Positions 49,925 through 59,297 of a stretch of 64,000 nt of DNA are shown piece by piece. The first letter of the stretch is position 1; each line of letters starts with the position of its first letter. The notes below the pieces were generated by a model. The model did not search any database. It worked only from the letters and a program-made list of their open reading frames with translations, and was not told where the DNA came from. Both the position numbers and the translations under genes were made by a program. This DNA is from Modestobacter sp. DSM 44400 (GTDB lineage: Bacteria; Actinomycetota; Actinomycetes; Mycobacteriales; Geodermatophilaceae): NCBI RefSeq assembly GCF_900107175.1, contig NZ_FNOZ01000001.1, positions 62,001 through 126,000 on the forward strand, given 5' to 3'.

Positions 49925-52900
49925 GTGCACACCGTTCTCGACCCCGCCGCCCCGGCCCCGACTCTGCCTGCGGCCCCCCTGCGCGGCTCCCGGACGTGGA
50001 CCCTGTGGGCGGCCGACGGCGCTGTCGACGTCGAGGTGGAGGCCGATGACACCGCGACCGTCGCTGACGTGCTCACCGCGCTGGCCGACGTCCTCGGCGG
50101 CGCCGCCCCCTCCCTGTGGGCCGGCTCCAGCCCGCTGCCGGAGGGGACGCCGCTGTCGGCGCCTGCCCTGCGGCACGGCGCGGTGCTCGGCCTGGACCGG
50201 CCGGGGCCGCGCACCGGCACCGGAGACGGCGATCCGGAGACGGCCGGGGCCCTGGAGCTGCAGGTGGTCGGCGGCCCGGACGCCGGCCACGTGCTGCCGC
50301 TCGGCCGGGGCGACCTCGTTGTGGGCCGCGGGGCGGGGTGCGGGTTTCCGCTCACCGACCCCGACGTGTCCCGCCGCCACGTGCTGGTGAGCGTCGGGGC
50401 CGGCCAGGTGACCGTCACCGACCTCGCCTCGAGCAACGGCACGGTCCTGCGGACCCCGGCCGGCCACGTTCCCCTCGGCGACCGGCCGAGCCCCTGGGCG
50501 GTGGGCTCGACGCTGCTGCTCGGCGCGAGCGCCGTGCGACTCAGCGGTCCGCGAGGCGAGCCGCTGGACCGCTCTCCCGCACCGCAGGGCCGGCTGCGCG
50601 TCCGGCCGGTGCACGCCCGCCCGGTGCCGGCGGCAGAGGTCTCCGTCAGCGTCCCGGCGCCACCGCCGGAGACCGCTCGCCGTCGCCTCGGATGGGTAGC
50701 CCTCGCCCTCCCCGCGGTCGGCGGCGCCCTCATGGCCTGGCTGCTCTCCGCGCCGCAGTTCCTGTTCTTCGCGTTGCTCAGCCCGGTCGTGGCCCTGGGC
50801 AGCTGGATCTCGGACCGGGTGTCCGGCCACCGGCTGCGGCGTCGGACCGCCGCCGACTACGCAGCCGAGCTGGCGCGCTCCGACCAGGCGCTCGCCGCGG
50901 CGGTGAGTACGGCCGTCGGCGCCCTCGACGAGGCGTTCCCGGACCCGGCCTTCCTGGCGACCGCGGTCCGCCGGCTCTCCAGCCCACTGTGGTCCCGCTC
51001 CCGCACCAGCTCCGACCTCCTCGTCGTGCGGCTGGGCACCGGCCGCGGCCCGACCGGGGTCACCCGGGCCGGCGCCGACGGCATGCGGACCCCGGTGGCT
51101 GCCGACCACCTGCCGGTGACGGCCGACCTGGCCGCCCTGGGAAGCCTCGGCGTGGTCGGCCCACGGGCGCGCGTCACAGGCGTGGCCCGCGCGCTACTGC
51201 TGCAACTGGTCACGCTCACGCCGCCCACCGAACTGCGGGTCGTGGTGCTCACCCCTGACGCTCACTGCGACGACTGGCGGTGGACCCGCTGGCTGCCGGC
51301 GGTGACCGTCGTCGGCGTTCCCGACCGGGGCCTGCCGGCGGACCTGCCCGACGACCCGGAGCATGGACCTCGAACAGTTGTCCTGCTCGACGGCCAGGTC
51401 GGGGCGGACACCGCCGCGGCGCTCGCCGGTGCTGGGGCGCCGGTCTGTGTGGCCCTGGCGCCTTCGGCGAGCTCCCTGGCCGTGTCCACGGCCGCCTGCC
51501 TGACTGTGAGCGGAGAGACCGGCGCGCGGGGCCGGCTACGGCTGGCAGGCACACCGGAGGAACGGGAGATCACCCTGGACGGCGTTCCAGAACCGGTCGC
51601 CGCCGCCACCGCCCGCTCGTTGGCCGTCGTGGCGCCGCCGGCCATCACCGGCGGCATCCCGGACACCGCTGCCCTCGTCGACCTGCCGGGCGGGAGCCTG
51701 CGGTTCGATCCGGTCGCCGGGCAGCTCTCCGGCCGGTGGGACCGCGGACGGGCCACGCTGGAGTGCACGCTGGGCGCCACTGCGCAGGGCCCACTCGCCC
51801 TCGACCTGTGCGCCCAGGGCCCGCACCTGCTGGTCGCCGGGACCACCGGGGCGGGGAAGTCCGAGCTGCTGCAGACCCTGGTGACCGGGTTGGCACTGCA
51901 GCACCCGCCGGACCGGGTCAGCTTCCTGCTGGTCGACTACAAGGGCGGCGCCGCCTTTGCCGAGGCCGCCGGACTGCCGCACACCGTGGGCATGCTGACC
52001 GACCTCGACCCGCAGTCGACCGTCCGTGCGCTCCGGTCACTGACCGCTGAGCTCACCCGTCGGGAACGGCTGCTCGCCGGGCAGGGCGCGCGCGACGTGT
52101 CGGAGCTGCCGCCCGAGGTACCGCTGGTCCGTCTGGTGATCGTCGTCGACGAGTTCGCCACCCTCGCCGAGGAACTGCCTGGTTTCGTTCCGGGCCTCGT
52201 CGGCATCGCGCAGCGCGGCCGCTCGCTCGGCGTGCACCTGGTGCTGGCCACCCAGCGTCCCTCCGGGGTGGTCAGTCCCGAGATCCGGGCCAACTGCTCC
52301 CTGCGGATCTGCCTGCGCACGACCGACGAGAGCGACTCCCGCGACGTGCTGGGCACCCCACTCGCCGCCTCGATCCCGGCCGGCCGGCCCGGGCGCGCCT
52401 ACGTACGCTCCGGCAGCGAGCCGCCACTGCTGGTCCAGGTGGCCCGGGTGTCGGTCACGGCCGACCGTGGCCGCACCGGGGTCCGCGTCCGGCGTCGCTC
52501 CTGGCCGCCGGAACCCGTCCCGAGCGGACCGGGCGCCCCGCGCCACCAGGGGCCCGGTGACCTCGCCGCCCTCGTCGACGCCCTCCAGCAGCGGGCGCGG
52601 CATGCGGGGCTCACCCCACCCGGCCGGCCGTGGCTGGCCCCGCTGCCGGTCCAGCTGTCGGCCGCGGACCTGGACCTCGGCGCGATGGACGGTGCCGCGG
52701 CGACGGAGCTGCGCATCGGACTGCTGGACTCCCCCGACACCCAGTCCCAGGAGCCGCTGACCCTCGACCTCGCCGACGGGGGTGGCTGGCTCGCCGTCGG
52801 CGGACCGCGCAGCGGCCGCACCACGACCCTGCGCACCGTGCTCGGTGAGGCCGTCCACCAACTGGGTCCGGCGGCGCTGCACGTCCACGTCCTCGACCAC

Positions 52901-54130
52901 GGCGGTGGCGGTCTCGCCGCGGAGGCGGCGGCCCTCCCGCACACCGGCACGACGGTCGCCCGGGATGACCCCCATCGGACGGTGCGGCTGCTCAACCGGC
53001 TACAGGCCGAGGTCGACCGCCGCCGCGCGGGCACCGCGGCCCGGACCCCGGCGCTGCTGCTGCTCGTGGACGGTTACGAGAGCCTGGCGGCGCAGCTCGA
53101 CGACGCCGAACCCGGTAGCGGATCCTCGGCCCTGCTGCGCCTGGTCCGCGAGGGTGCCGCTGTCGGCCTGACGTGTGTGGTCACCGCCGAGCGGGCGGTG
53201 CCGGGCAGCCGTCTCGCCGCGGCGATGCGCACACGACTGGTGCTGCCGCTGCCAGACCGCGCCGACTACGCCATCGCCGGCATCGGGCCGCGGGACGTGC
53301 CGGCGGTCCGCCCGCCCGGGCGGGCACTGGTCGGTGAGGACGCGGTCGAGTGCCAGCTCGCCCAGCCGCGGCCGACCACGCCCGCGCCGGCCCCCTCTGG
53401 CGCGTCGGGCGCGTCGGGCGCGTCCAACGGCCCCGCGGCGATCCGAGTGGTCACCCTCCCCGCCGACCCCGAGCTGCCGCTGCCCGCGAGCCCTCCCTCC
53501 GGTCCCGGCGGGCCGCCGGAGCTGCCCGTCGGCCCCGGGAACGACGAGGGTGAGCCGGTCTCCATCGATCTGGTGCGCACCGGCGGCCTGCTCGTCGTCG
53601 GCCCACCGGGCAGCGGCCGCTCCTCTGCGTTGGCCGCCTTCGGCGAGCACTGCCGGGCGGCCGGGGCGGCCGTGCTCCATCTCGCCCCCGGTCGACCGCC
53701 GTTAGGGGCGGACGCGGGCAGCCACCGGCTCGACCGCGGCGATGCTGCCGGTCTCCGGGAGTGGGCGGCAGCGACGACCGGCCGACTGGCCGTGGTGGTG
53801 GCCGACGACGTGGGCACGCTGCCCGATCCCGTCGCGGACGCCCTTGGCTCGCTCGCCCGGCCCGGCGGCCACCTGGTGGTGCTGGCGGCGGCGAGCGCCC
53901 CGGAGCTGGCCAGCGCGTTCCGCGGCCCCACCGTGGCGCTGCGGCGCAGCCGTACCGCCCTGCTCCTCCGCCCAGCGCCCGGGGACGCCGAACTGCTCGG
54001 GCTCCGCGTGCCGCGCACACCAGTGCCCACCCGGCCCGGCGCCGGCTGGCTGGTCGTCGGCGGTGGCGTCACCCGCGTTCAGGTGGCCCGGCGGCGCACG
54101 GCCGGCAGGGTCCCCACGCGGGGGGCTTGA
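49925..54130 (+). CDS. FHA-EccC type VII secretion ATPase
   Basis: 1,401 residues. An N-terminal FHA domain (about 115-200; GRGAGCGFPL, DVSRRH, SSNGT) binds phospho-Thr. Two membrane helices (about 258-295) follow, then three FtsK/SpoIIIE ATPase modules. Module 1 is intact: GTTGAGKS (about 638-645) and IVVDEFATLAEEL (about 738). Module 2 (GGPRSGRTT, about 957) and module 3 (GPPGSGRSS, about 1225) have Arg for the Walker A Lys. It drives export of WXG100 cargo. Other ESX components are not in the window. Confidence 0.9.
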   Translation: MHTVLDPAAPAPTLPAAPLRGSRTWTLWAADGAVDVEVEADDTATVADVLTALADVLGGAAPSLWAGSSPLPEGTPLSAPALRHGAVLGLDRPGPRTGTGDGDPETAGALELQVVGGPDAGHVLPLGRGDLVVGRGAGCGFPLTDPDVSRRHVLVSVGAGQVTVTDLASSNGTVLRTPAGHVPLGDRPSPWAVGSTLLLGASAVRLSGPRGEPLDRSPAPQGRLRVRPVHARPVPAAEVSVSVPAPPPETARRRLGWVALALPAVGGALMAWLLSAPQFLFFALLSPVVALGSWISDRVSGHRLRRRTAADYAAELARSDQALAAAVSTAVGALDEAFPDPAFLATAVRRLSSPLWSRSRTSSDLLVVRLGTGRGPTGVTRAGADGMRTPVAADHLPVTADLAALGSLGVVGPRARVTGVARALLLQLVTLTPPTELRVVVLTPDAHCDDWRWTRWLPAVTVVGVPDRGLPADLPDDPEHGPRTVVLLDGQVGADTAAALAGAGAPVCVALAPSASSLAVSTAACLTVSGETGARGRLRLAGTPEEREITLDGVPEPVAAATARSLAVVAPPAITGGIPDTAALVDLPGGSLRFDPVAGQLSGRWDRGRATLECTLGATAQGPLALDLCAQGPHLLVAGTTGAGKSELLQTLVTGLALQHPPDRVSFLLVDYKGGAAFAEAAGLPHTVGMLTDLDPQSTVRALRSLTAELTRRERLLAGQGARDVSELPPEVPLVRLVIVVDEFATLAEELPGFVPGLVGIAQRGRSLGVHLVLATQRPSGVVSPEIRANCSLRICLRTTDESDSRDVLGTPLAASIPAGRPGRAYVRSGSEPPLLVQVARVSVTADRGRTGVRVRRRSWPPEPVPSGPGAPRHQGPGDLAALVDALQQRARHAGLTPPGRPWLAPLPVQLSAADLDLGAMDGAAATELRIGLLDSPDTQSQEPLTLDLADGGGWLAVGGPRSGRTTTLRTVLGEAVHQLGPAALHVHVLDHGGGGLAAEAAALPHTGTTVARDDPHRTVRLLNRLQAEVDRRRAGTAARTPALLLLVDGYESLAAQLDDAEPGSGSSALLRLVREGAAVGLTCVVTAERAVPGSRLAAAMRTRLVLPLPDRADYAIAGIGPRDVPAVRPPGRALVGEDAVECQLAQPRPTTPAPAPSGASGASGASNGPAAIRVVTLPADPELPLPASPPSGPGGPPELPVGPGNDEGEPVSIDLVRTGGLLVVGPPGSGRSSALAAFGEHCRAAGAAVLHLAPGRPPLGADAGSHRLDRGDAAGLREWAAATTGRLAVVVADDVGTLPDPVADALGSLARPGGHLVVLAAASAPELASAFRGPTVALRRSRTALLLRPAPGDAELLGLRVPRTPVPTRPGAGWLVVGGGVTRVQVARRRTAGRVPTRGA

Positions 54131-54131
54131 A

Positions 54132-54145
54132 CCAGCCGACGCTGG
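54132..54145. terminator. hairpin between convergent eccC and DUF6912 genes
   Basis: CCAGC-CGAC-GCTGG, a 5-bp stem with tetraloop, right after the eccC stop; a second short GCC/GGC pair lies 8 nt on. Confidence 0.4.
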
Positions 54146-54166
54146 GACGCCTACAGGCGCGGCGGC

Positions 54167-54670
54167 TCACAACAGCTCGAGCGCGGGCCCGATCTCCTGG
54201 GTGGCGTACCAGGCCAGCTCGTGGCCCTCGGCCTGGTCGACGACGAACTGGGCGTCCTCGCTGCCCAGGTCGGCCTCGAGCACCACCGAGACCGCGGCGG
54301 CCACGTCCTCCTCGGCCTCGGCTCCGTCGACGTGCGCGCTGGCGATGTCCGACATCGCCACGTCGACCCGGACCCGGGCGGCGCCGGCGTCCGCGGCGTC
54401 GTCGTCGATCGGGGTGACCGCGGCGTCCGGCACGTCGGCGGCGAGCACGACCCGGCGCCGGGCCGCGCCGGGGTCCACGTCGATGAGCCGCAGGCTGGCC
54501 CGGGCGGCCGCCAGCAACGCCGCATACTCGAGCTCCTCGTCGGTGTCGCTGAGGGGGTAGTGCTCCCGCAGCTCGGGGGTCACCGCGAAGACGGTGACCG
54601 GCTGCTCGAGCCGACCCTCGTCCAGCAACCGCTGCAGCACGGTCGTCGTGGCCGGCAGGTACACGCGCAC
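54167..54670 (-). CDS. DUF6912-like protein
   Basis: 167 residues starting VRVYLPATTTVLQRLLDEG, with AVTPELREHYPLSDTDEELEYAALLAAA and an acidic C-terminal half. I recall the MRVYLPAT start from a conserved actinobacterial family (DUF6912); the function is unknown. GTG 54670 follows GGGAG by 9 nt; GTG 54664 is also possible. Confidence 0.78.
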   Translation of the reverse strand: MRVYLPATTTVLQRLLDEGRLEQPVTVFAVTPELREHYPLSDTDEELEYAALLAAARASLRLIDVDPGAARRRVVLAADVPDAAVTPIDDDAADAGAARVRVDVAMSDIASAHVDGAEAEEDVAAAVSVVLEADLGSEDAQFVVDQAEGHELAWYATQEIGPALELL

Positions 54671-54752
54671 TCGGTTCGTCTCCCTCGTCGTCGGACAGGG
54701 AACCGTAACGTCGCGCGGCCCGGCGATCGTTCCAGCGCCCACCCCCGGGAGC

Positions 54753-56147
54753 TCAGGTGGCCGTCTCGACGAGGAAGGCGACCTCCTGCTCGATCAGGTC
54801 GGCCAGCACGTCGACGTCGCTGAGGCTGTCCCGGTCGGCGTTCAGCCCGACGTAGACGGTGCCGTCGTAGCTGGTCATGCCGATCGCCAGGCCCTGCCCA
54901 CGGACCAGCGGGACGACGGGGAAGACCTCAACCATGCGGGCGCCGCCGGCGTAGAGCGGGGACTGCGGGCCCGGCACGTTCGTGACCACCAGGTTGAACA
55001 GCCGCCGGGACAGGCCGCTGGCCGCTCGGGCGCCCAGGGCATGCAGCGTCGGCGGCGCGAACCCGGACAGGGCGCTGAGGGTGTCGGCCCCCACGGACTT
55101 GCCGTTCCCCGTGAGCCCGCGCATGGCGTAGCTGATCCGGGCCAGCCGGACCCGGGGGTTGGGTTCACCGACCGGCAGGTCGACCAGGAGGGAGGAGACC
55201 TGGTTGCCCGCCTCGTCGTCCTCGCCGCGCACCGACACCGGTACCAGCGCACGGACCGACGTGGACCCGACGACCGGCTCTCCCCGGGACAGCAGCCACT
55301 CCCGCAGCGCGCCGGTGACGACGGTGAGCAGCACGTCGTTGACGGTGCCACCGTGCGCCTTGCGCACGGCCTTGACGTCGTCGAGTGAGGCGCGGGCCAC
55401 CGCGAAGCGGCGCTGCCGGCCGATCGGTGCGTTCAGCGGGCTCACCGGTGCCGGTCGGATCGCGGTGCGCGCCGCGGCCGCGAGCACCCCGCCGGCCACC
55501 CCCGCCCAGCGGGCCGCGGTCGCACGCACGTCGCCGGCCGCCGTCCGGGCCGTCTCCACCACCGCGGAGGGCCGTTGCAGGTAGTCCTCGACCGCCTCCC
55601 AGACCAGCGCCACGGAGCCCGGCGGTCGGCGGGGCCGCCAGTCGGGAGCCTCGGCCGGCGCCTCCGCACCGTCGGGGCTCAGGTCGAGAATGACCTGACC
55701 GATGTCGATCGCGCCGAGCCCGTCGACCAGGGTCGGGTGGGTCTTGGTGATGACCGCGGTGCGGTCCCCCGCCAGCCCCTCGACCAGGTACATCTCCCAC
55801 AGCGGACGACGGTGGTCCAGCGGCCGGGCGGTCAGCCGGGCGACCAGGTCCATCATCTGGTCCTCGCTGCCCGGGCGGGGCAGCGCCGACCGGCGCACGT
55901 GGTAGCTGATGTCGAAGTCCGGATCGTCCACCCAGACCGGGTTGGCCAGGTGGCCGGGCACCTCGAGCACCCGCTGTCGGTACCGCGGCACCAGCGGCAG
56001 CCGGGCGCTTACGAGATCGACCAGCGCGTCGTGGTCGAGCACTCCCGACGGGCACTCGAGCACGAGTACGACACCGATGTGCATGGGCGTGTCCGGGTCC
56101 TCCAGGTAGAGGAACGACGCATCCAGTGGGGTCAGCCGTTCGACCAC
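54753..56147 (-). CDS. WS/DGAT acyltransferase with altered active site
   Basis: 464 residues of the wax ester synthase/diacylglycerol acyltransferase family: LTPLDASFLYLED at the start, PLW after the motif, NDVLLTVVTGALREWL and TNVPGP in the second half. The catalytic HHxxxDG is HPTLVDG here (137-143): the second His, the general base, is Pro138. It may be inactive or have another role. GTG 56147 has GAGGAGG 5 nt upstream. Confidence 0.9.
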   Translation of the reverse strand: MVERLTPLDASFLYLEDPDTPMHIGVVLVLECPSGVLDHDALVDLVSARLPLVPRYRQRVLEVPGHLANPVWVDDPDFDISYHVRRSALPRPGSEDQMMDLVARLTARPLDHRRPLWEMYLVEGLAGDRTAVITKTHPTLVDGLGAIDIGQVILDLSPDGAEAPAEAPDWRPRRPPGSVALVWEAVEDYLQRPSAVVETARTAAGDVRATAARWAGVAGGVLAAAARTAIRPAPVSPLNAPIGRQRRFAVARASLDDVKAVRKAHGGTVNDVLLTVVTGALREWLLSRGEPVVGSTSVRALVPVSVRGEDDEAGNQVSSLLVDLPVGEPNPRVRLARISYAMRGLTGNGKSVGADTLSALSGFAPPTLHALGARAASGLSRRLFNLVVTNVPGPQSPLYAGGARMVEVFPVVPLVRGQGLAIGMTSYDGTVYVGLNADRDSLSDVDVLADLIEQEVAFLVETAT

Positions 56148-56256
56148 GTGACCCTCCTCACTCGGGGAGCCCCACGCTACGGCGGTCCCGGTAGCGCCGG
56201 GCGACCGGCCATCGGCGCGCACCAGAGCGCACCGGAGCGCACCGGCGCGCGGACGC

Positions 56257-57537
56257 TCAACGCCGGCCGGTGCGGCGCCGCGCGGACGGGTCCGGCAGTC
56301 CGGCCAGCTCGGCGGCCAGCGCCCGCAGCGCGGTGCGCAGCCCCGACCCGGGCGCCACCTCGGCCAACGTGCGGCCGGCAGCGAGCGCGGCGTCGGTCGC
56401 CCGCCGGTCGGCCGGCAGGAACGACCGGACCGGCCGTCCGGAGAACCGCTCGACGGCCGCGGCGATCTCCCGCCGCGGATCGCCTGGCACCGGGCCGCGC
56501 CGTACCTGGTTGACCACCACGAACGGCTCGACCTCGGGCAGGACCTCGCGCAACTCCCCCAGCGCGCGCACCGTGCGCTGCAGCGCGACCGGGTCGGCGC
56601 CGCTCACGCATAGGACCTCGTCGGCCTCCTCGAGCACGGTCAGCGTCGCCCCGTTGCGCCGCGGCGCCGCCGTGTCGAAGGACAGCTCCTCGTCCTCCTC
56701 GACGCAGAAGGCGCAGTCCACGACAGTCAGCTGCGCCAGGTGACGCGCCTCCGCGAGCACCGACAGGAGCGCCTGCGGCCGCAGCTCCGGCCAGCGGTCG
56801 GCCCGGGCCAGCCCGGTGAGCACGCGCAGGCGCGGATGAACGGCCCACGCCAGCCGGGCCAGCGAGCCGACGTCCAGGATGCCGGAGCCAGCCTGCCGCG
56901 CCGCCGCCGCGATGCCGGGTGACTCGTCCAGCAACCCCAGCACCTGGGCGACGACACCGCCGTAGACGTCGGCATCGACGAGCAACGAGGAGGTCCCCAG
57001 GCGAGCGGCCTCGTCGGCCAGTGCGACGGCGACCGTCGTCCGGCCGGGTGCCCCGGTGGGCCCCCACACGGCGATCACGCGGCCACGGACGGCGCCCTGG
57101 CCGGCCGGCTCCGGTGGTACGCCCAGGGTGGGCAGTGCGGCCCGCGGGTCGGCCAGCTCCCGCCCGGCGCCCGGCGCACCGCCGACCGCCTCGCGCAGCG
57201 CCCGGGCGATCACCTCGGGTTCGGCGTCGGCGGGGAGCACCCGGGCGACCCCCATCTGACGCAGCCGCTCCGATGCCGCCTCGTCGCCCGGCTCGACCAG
57301 GCCGACCACGGCCACGCCCGCGGCCGTCAGCCGCGCGACCGCCGCGCCGTCCAGCCGGCGCAGCTCCGCCGACAGGAGGGCGGCCTGCCCCGTCCCGGTG
57401 GCCGCCGCGGCCAGCAGCTCGGCAACGTCCACGCAGCGCCGGACGACGGTGACCCCGTGGTCGTCGCGGTCCAGCGCACCGACCAGCTCTGACTCCCAGG
57501 CGGCCCCGGTGACGGCGGTGAAGACCTGCAGCGACAT
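56257..57537 (-). CDS. CpaE/ParA-like P-loop ATPase
   Basis: 426 residues. A receiver-like N-terminal domain (1-120) without phospho-acceptor pattern is followed by a MinD/ParA fold: GPTGAPGRTT (159-168) is the deviant Walker A, with Arg166 for Lys, then LLVDADVYGG and VVDCAF. It corresponds to the soj/CpaE relative Rv3213c. The start overlaps the SAF gene stop by 1 nt (TGATG). Pilus or septum assembly is the family theme; not shown here. Confidence 0.85.
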   Translation of the reverse strand: MSLQVFTAVTGAAWESELVGALDRDDHGVTVVRRCVDVAELLAAAATGTGQAALLSAELRRLDGAAVARLTAAGVAVVGLVEPGDEAASERLRQMGVARVLPADAEPEVIARALREAVGGAPGAGRELADPRAALPTLGVPPEPAGQGAVRGRVIAVWGPTGAPGRTTVAVALADEAARLGTSSLLVDADVYGGVVAQVLGLLDESPGIAAAARQAGSGILDVGSLARLAWAVHPRLRVLTGLARADRWPELRPQALLSVLAEARHLAQLTVVDCAFCVEEDEELSFDTAAPRRNGATLTVLEEADEVLCVSGADPVALQRTVRALGELREVLPEVEPFVVVNQVRRGPVPGDPRREIAAAVERFSGRPVRSFLPADRRATDAALAAGRTLAEVAPGSGLRTALRALAAELAGLPDPSARRRTGRR

Positions 57538-58262
57538 CAGCCGGTCGGCCCCGTGTCGACCGCGGTGCCGGCCGCGTCCCGGACCACCACGACCAGGCCG
57601 CGGCCGCCGATGAGGCCCAGCACGTCCGCGGCGTCGCCGGCCGGCACCGAGACCACGACCTGCACCGTGGTCGTCGCCGTGGACAGCACCCCGTCGCCGC
57701 GTCCGGACACCGCCTGCACGGGGGCGGCGGTGACTATGCGGTCGACGTCCCCGCCGGCCGCGGCAGGTGCACCGGCAGCGGGATCGGCGACGGCGTAGAC
57801 GTCGACCAACTGCCCGCGGGTCAGGCTCGGGGGCACGTAGCCGGCCTGAACGGGAAGGGCGAGCTGCACCCGGCCGGTCGGCTCGTCCAGGGCCGAACGG
57901 GGCAGCAGCTCCCCGACCCGCACCGCCCGGGAGAGCACTCGACCCTCGGGACGGGTGCTGGTGGCGAGGTAGGCGCGGGCGACGTCGTCCAGCCGGACCG
58001 AGACCGCCACCAGGTCGTCCCGGTCCAGCACGGTGCCCGGACCCAGATCGGCCGTGGCCGCCCAGACCGGCACGGTCGCGTCGGACGCGGTGACCACGCG
58101 GGCGCCGACGAGCACCGAGCCCAGCACGAGGAGGACGCCGAGGACCAGGCGCAGGTCCAGCCACCGCGGTGGCCGGACGCGCCGGGGTCGTGGACCGGCC
58201 GGCACCGGGTCGTCGACGCCGCCCGGGCGGACCGCTCCCGGCGTCGGGCTCCGTACTGCCAT
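57537..58262 (-). CDS. SAF-domain membrane protein (CpaB/RcpC-like)
   Basis: 241 residues. One membrane helix (about 38-57), then a SAF domain (about 70-130: VWAATADLGPGTVLDRDDL...), then a second beta domain. It resembles CpaB/RcpC, the periplasmic pilus assembly component. ATG 58262 has GGGAG 6 nt upstream. It is translationally linked to the CpaE-like ATPase; no pilin or secretin genes are nearby. Confidence 0.83.
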   Translation of the reverse strand: MAVRSPTPGAVRPGGVDDPVPAGPRPRRVRPPRWLDLRLVLGVLLVLGSVLVGARVVTASDATVPVWAATADLGPGTVLDRDDLVAVSVRLDDVARAYLATSTRPEGRVLSRAVRVGELLPRSALDEPTGRVQLALPVQAGYVPPSLTRGQLVDVYAVADPAAGAPAAAGGDVDRIVTAAPVQAVSGRGDGVLSTATTTVQVVVSVPAGDAADVLGLIGGRGLVVVVRDAAGTAVDTGPTG

Positions 58263-58364
58263 GCCCAGCTCCCGTCCGCTCCCGAGCGCGCCGGCCACGT
58301 CGTGACCGTCCGACTGCGCTGCGGGAGGGAGATCATGACCGACGCGCGGCACTCGGCGCAGCCG

Positions 58365-58390
58365 TTGTCCACACCTTCGGATGACATCCG
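58365..58390. promoter_or_regulatory. DnaA-box-like site and palindrome upstream of the HTH gene
   Basis: TTGTCCACA (58365-58373) is a perfect actinobacterial DnaA box, 5 nt before the 13-bp palindrome CGGATG-A-CATCCG (58378-58390). Both lie between the divergent SAF and HTH genes. Confidence 0.45.
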
Positions 58391-58437
58391 GAGCCGGCTG
58401 CCACACTGTCGGCACCTTCGACGGGAGATCCACTCTG

Positions 58438-58677
58438 ATGGCCACGCAGCGCTTCCTGACCCTCGACGACGTCGCGGAGATCCTCAACGTGTCGTGGTCG
58501 CAGGCCTACGCGCTGGTGCGCCGCAAGGAGCTCATCGCCATCCAGATCGGCGGCCGCGGGCAGTGGCGGGTGGAGACGGACGAGCTGGAGCGCTTCATCC
58601 AGCAGAAGTACGCGGAGGCCCGCGCGGGGGTCGTCGAGGCGGCCGCCGAGGACACCGAGGTCGACACCCCCCGCTGA
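58438..58677 (+). CDS. excisionase-fold (MerR-like) HTH protein
   Basis: 79 residues: TLDDVAEILNVSWSQAYALVRRKELIAIQIGGRGQWRVETDELERFIQ is the winged HTH of small excisionase/BldC-type proteins, with a short acidic tail. It is not BldC by sequence. ATG 58438 follows GGGAGA by 9 nt. It could regulate the divergent SAF-CpaE operon or itself. Confidence 0.87.
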   Translation: MATQRFLTLDDVAEILNVSWSQAYALVRRKELIAIQIGGRGQWRVETDELERFIQQKYAEARAGVVEAAAEDTEVDTPR

Positions 58678-58699
58678 CCGGTCGGACCGCCCGGGGGCG

Positions 58700-59269
58700 T
58701 CAGTCCAGCGCCGGCCGGACGGTCCGGACGACGGCCACGGCCGCGAGCGCCACCGCCCGCACCCCCGTCACCGCCCCACGGCGGCGCGGCTCGTCGACCG
58801 GATGCTCGGCGAGCTCGAAGAAGTCCGCGCCCACCCGGTCGACCGTCCCGCTGAGCGTGCTGCCGTCGTCCAGGAGGCACTGCACCGTCGCCCGGTCCCG
58901 GGCCAAGCCCCGCAGCGCACGCCGCAGGTCCAGCCGACGCGCGACGGCGCCCAGTTCCCCGGTCACCGCGGTCTCCGCGCCGAGGCCGCCGACGGCCCGC
59001 ACCGCGCCGGCCGCGACGAGCACCTCGCGCTGCTGGTCGTCGAGGAGCAGCAGCCAGTCGACCCCGACGTCGAGGAGCCGGCCGGTGACCTCCCCCGCGC
59101 CGCGGCAGCTCAGTGCCACCGGCCACCCCTGCGCCGCGCGGAGCCGGTCGGCCAGCCGGAGCGCGCCGTACTCCGCGCGCGCCCGGGACGCCCGTTCGCC
59201 CGCACCGTCCTCGGGGTCCTGGGCGGCGAACTGCGCCTCCAGGTCCGCGAAGAGCTGCTCCCACCGCAC
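58700..59269 (-). CDS. conserved hypothetical protein
   Basis: 189 residues. It starts MRWEQLFADLEAQFAAQDPE and has a central small-barrel-like region (GRLLDVGVDWLLLLDDQQREVLV, DDGSTLSGTVDRVGADFFELAEH). No motif of a known enzyme. Leaderless start: TAGCCT six bases before GTG 59269. Confidence 0.75.
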   Translation of the reverse strand: MRWEQLFADLEAQFAAQDPEDGAGERASRARAEYGALRLADRLRAAQGWPVALSCRGAGEVTGRLLDVGVDWLLLLDDQQREVLVAAGAVRAVGGLGAETAVTGELGAVARRLDLRRALRGLARDRATVQCLLDDGSTLSGTVDRVGADFFELAEHPVDEPRRRGAVTGVRAVALAAVAVVRTVRPALD

Positions 59270-59275
59270 ATCGAC

Positions 59276-59281
59276 AGGCTA
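59276..59281 (-). promoter_or_regulatory. -10 box of the 189-residue gene, leaderless
   Basis: TAGCCT on the minus strand, six bases, then GTG. Confidence 0.55.
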
Positions 59282-59297
59282 GTCGTCCACAAACCCA

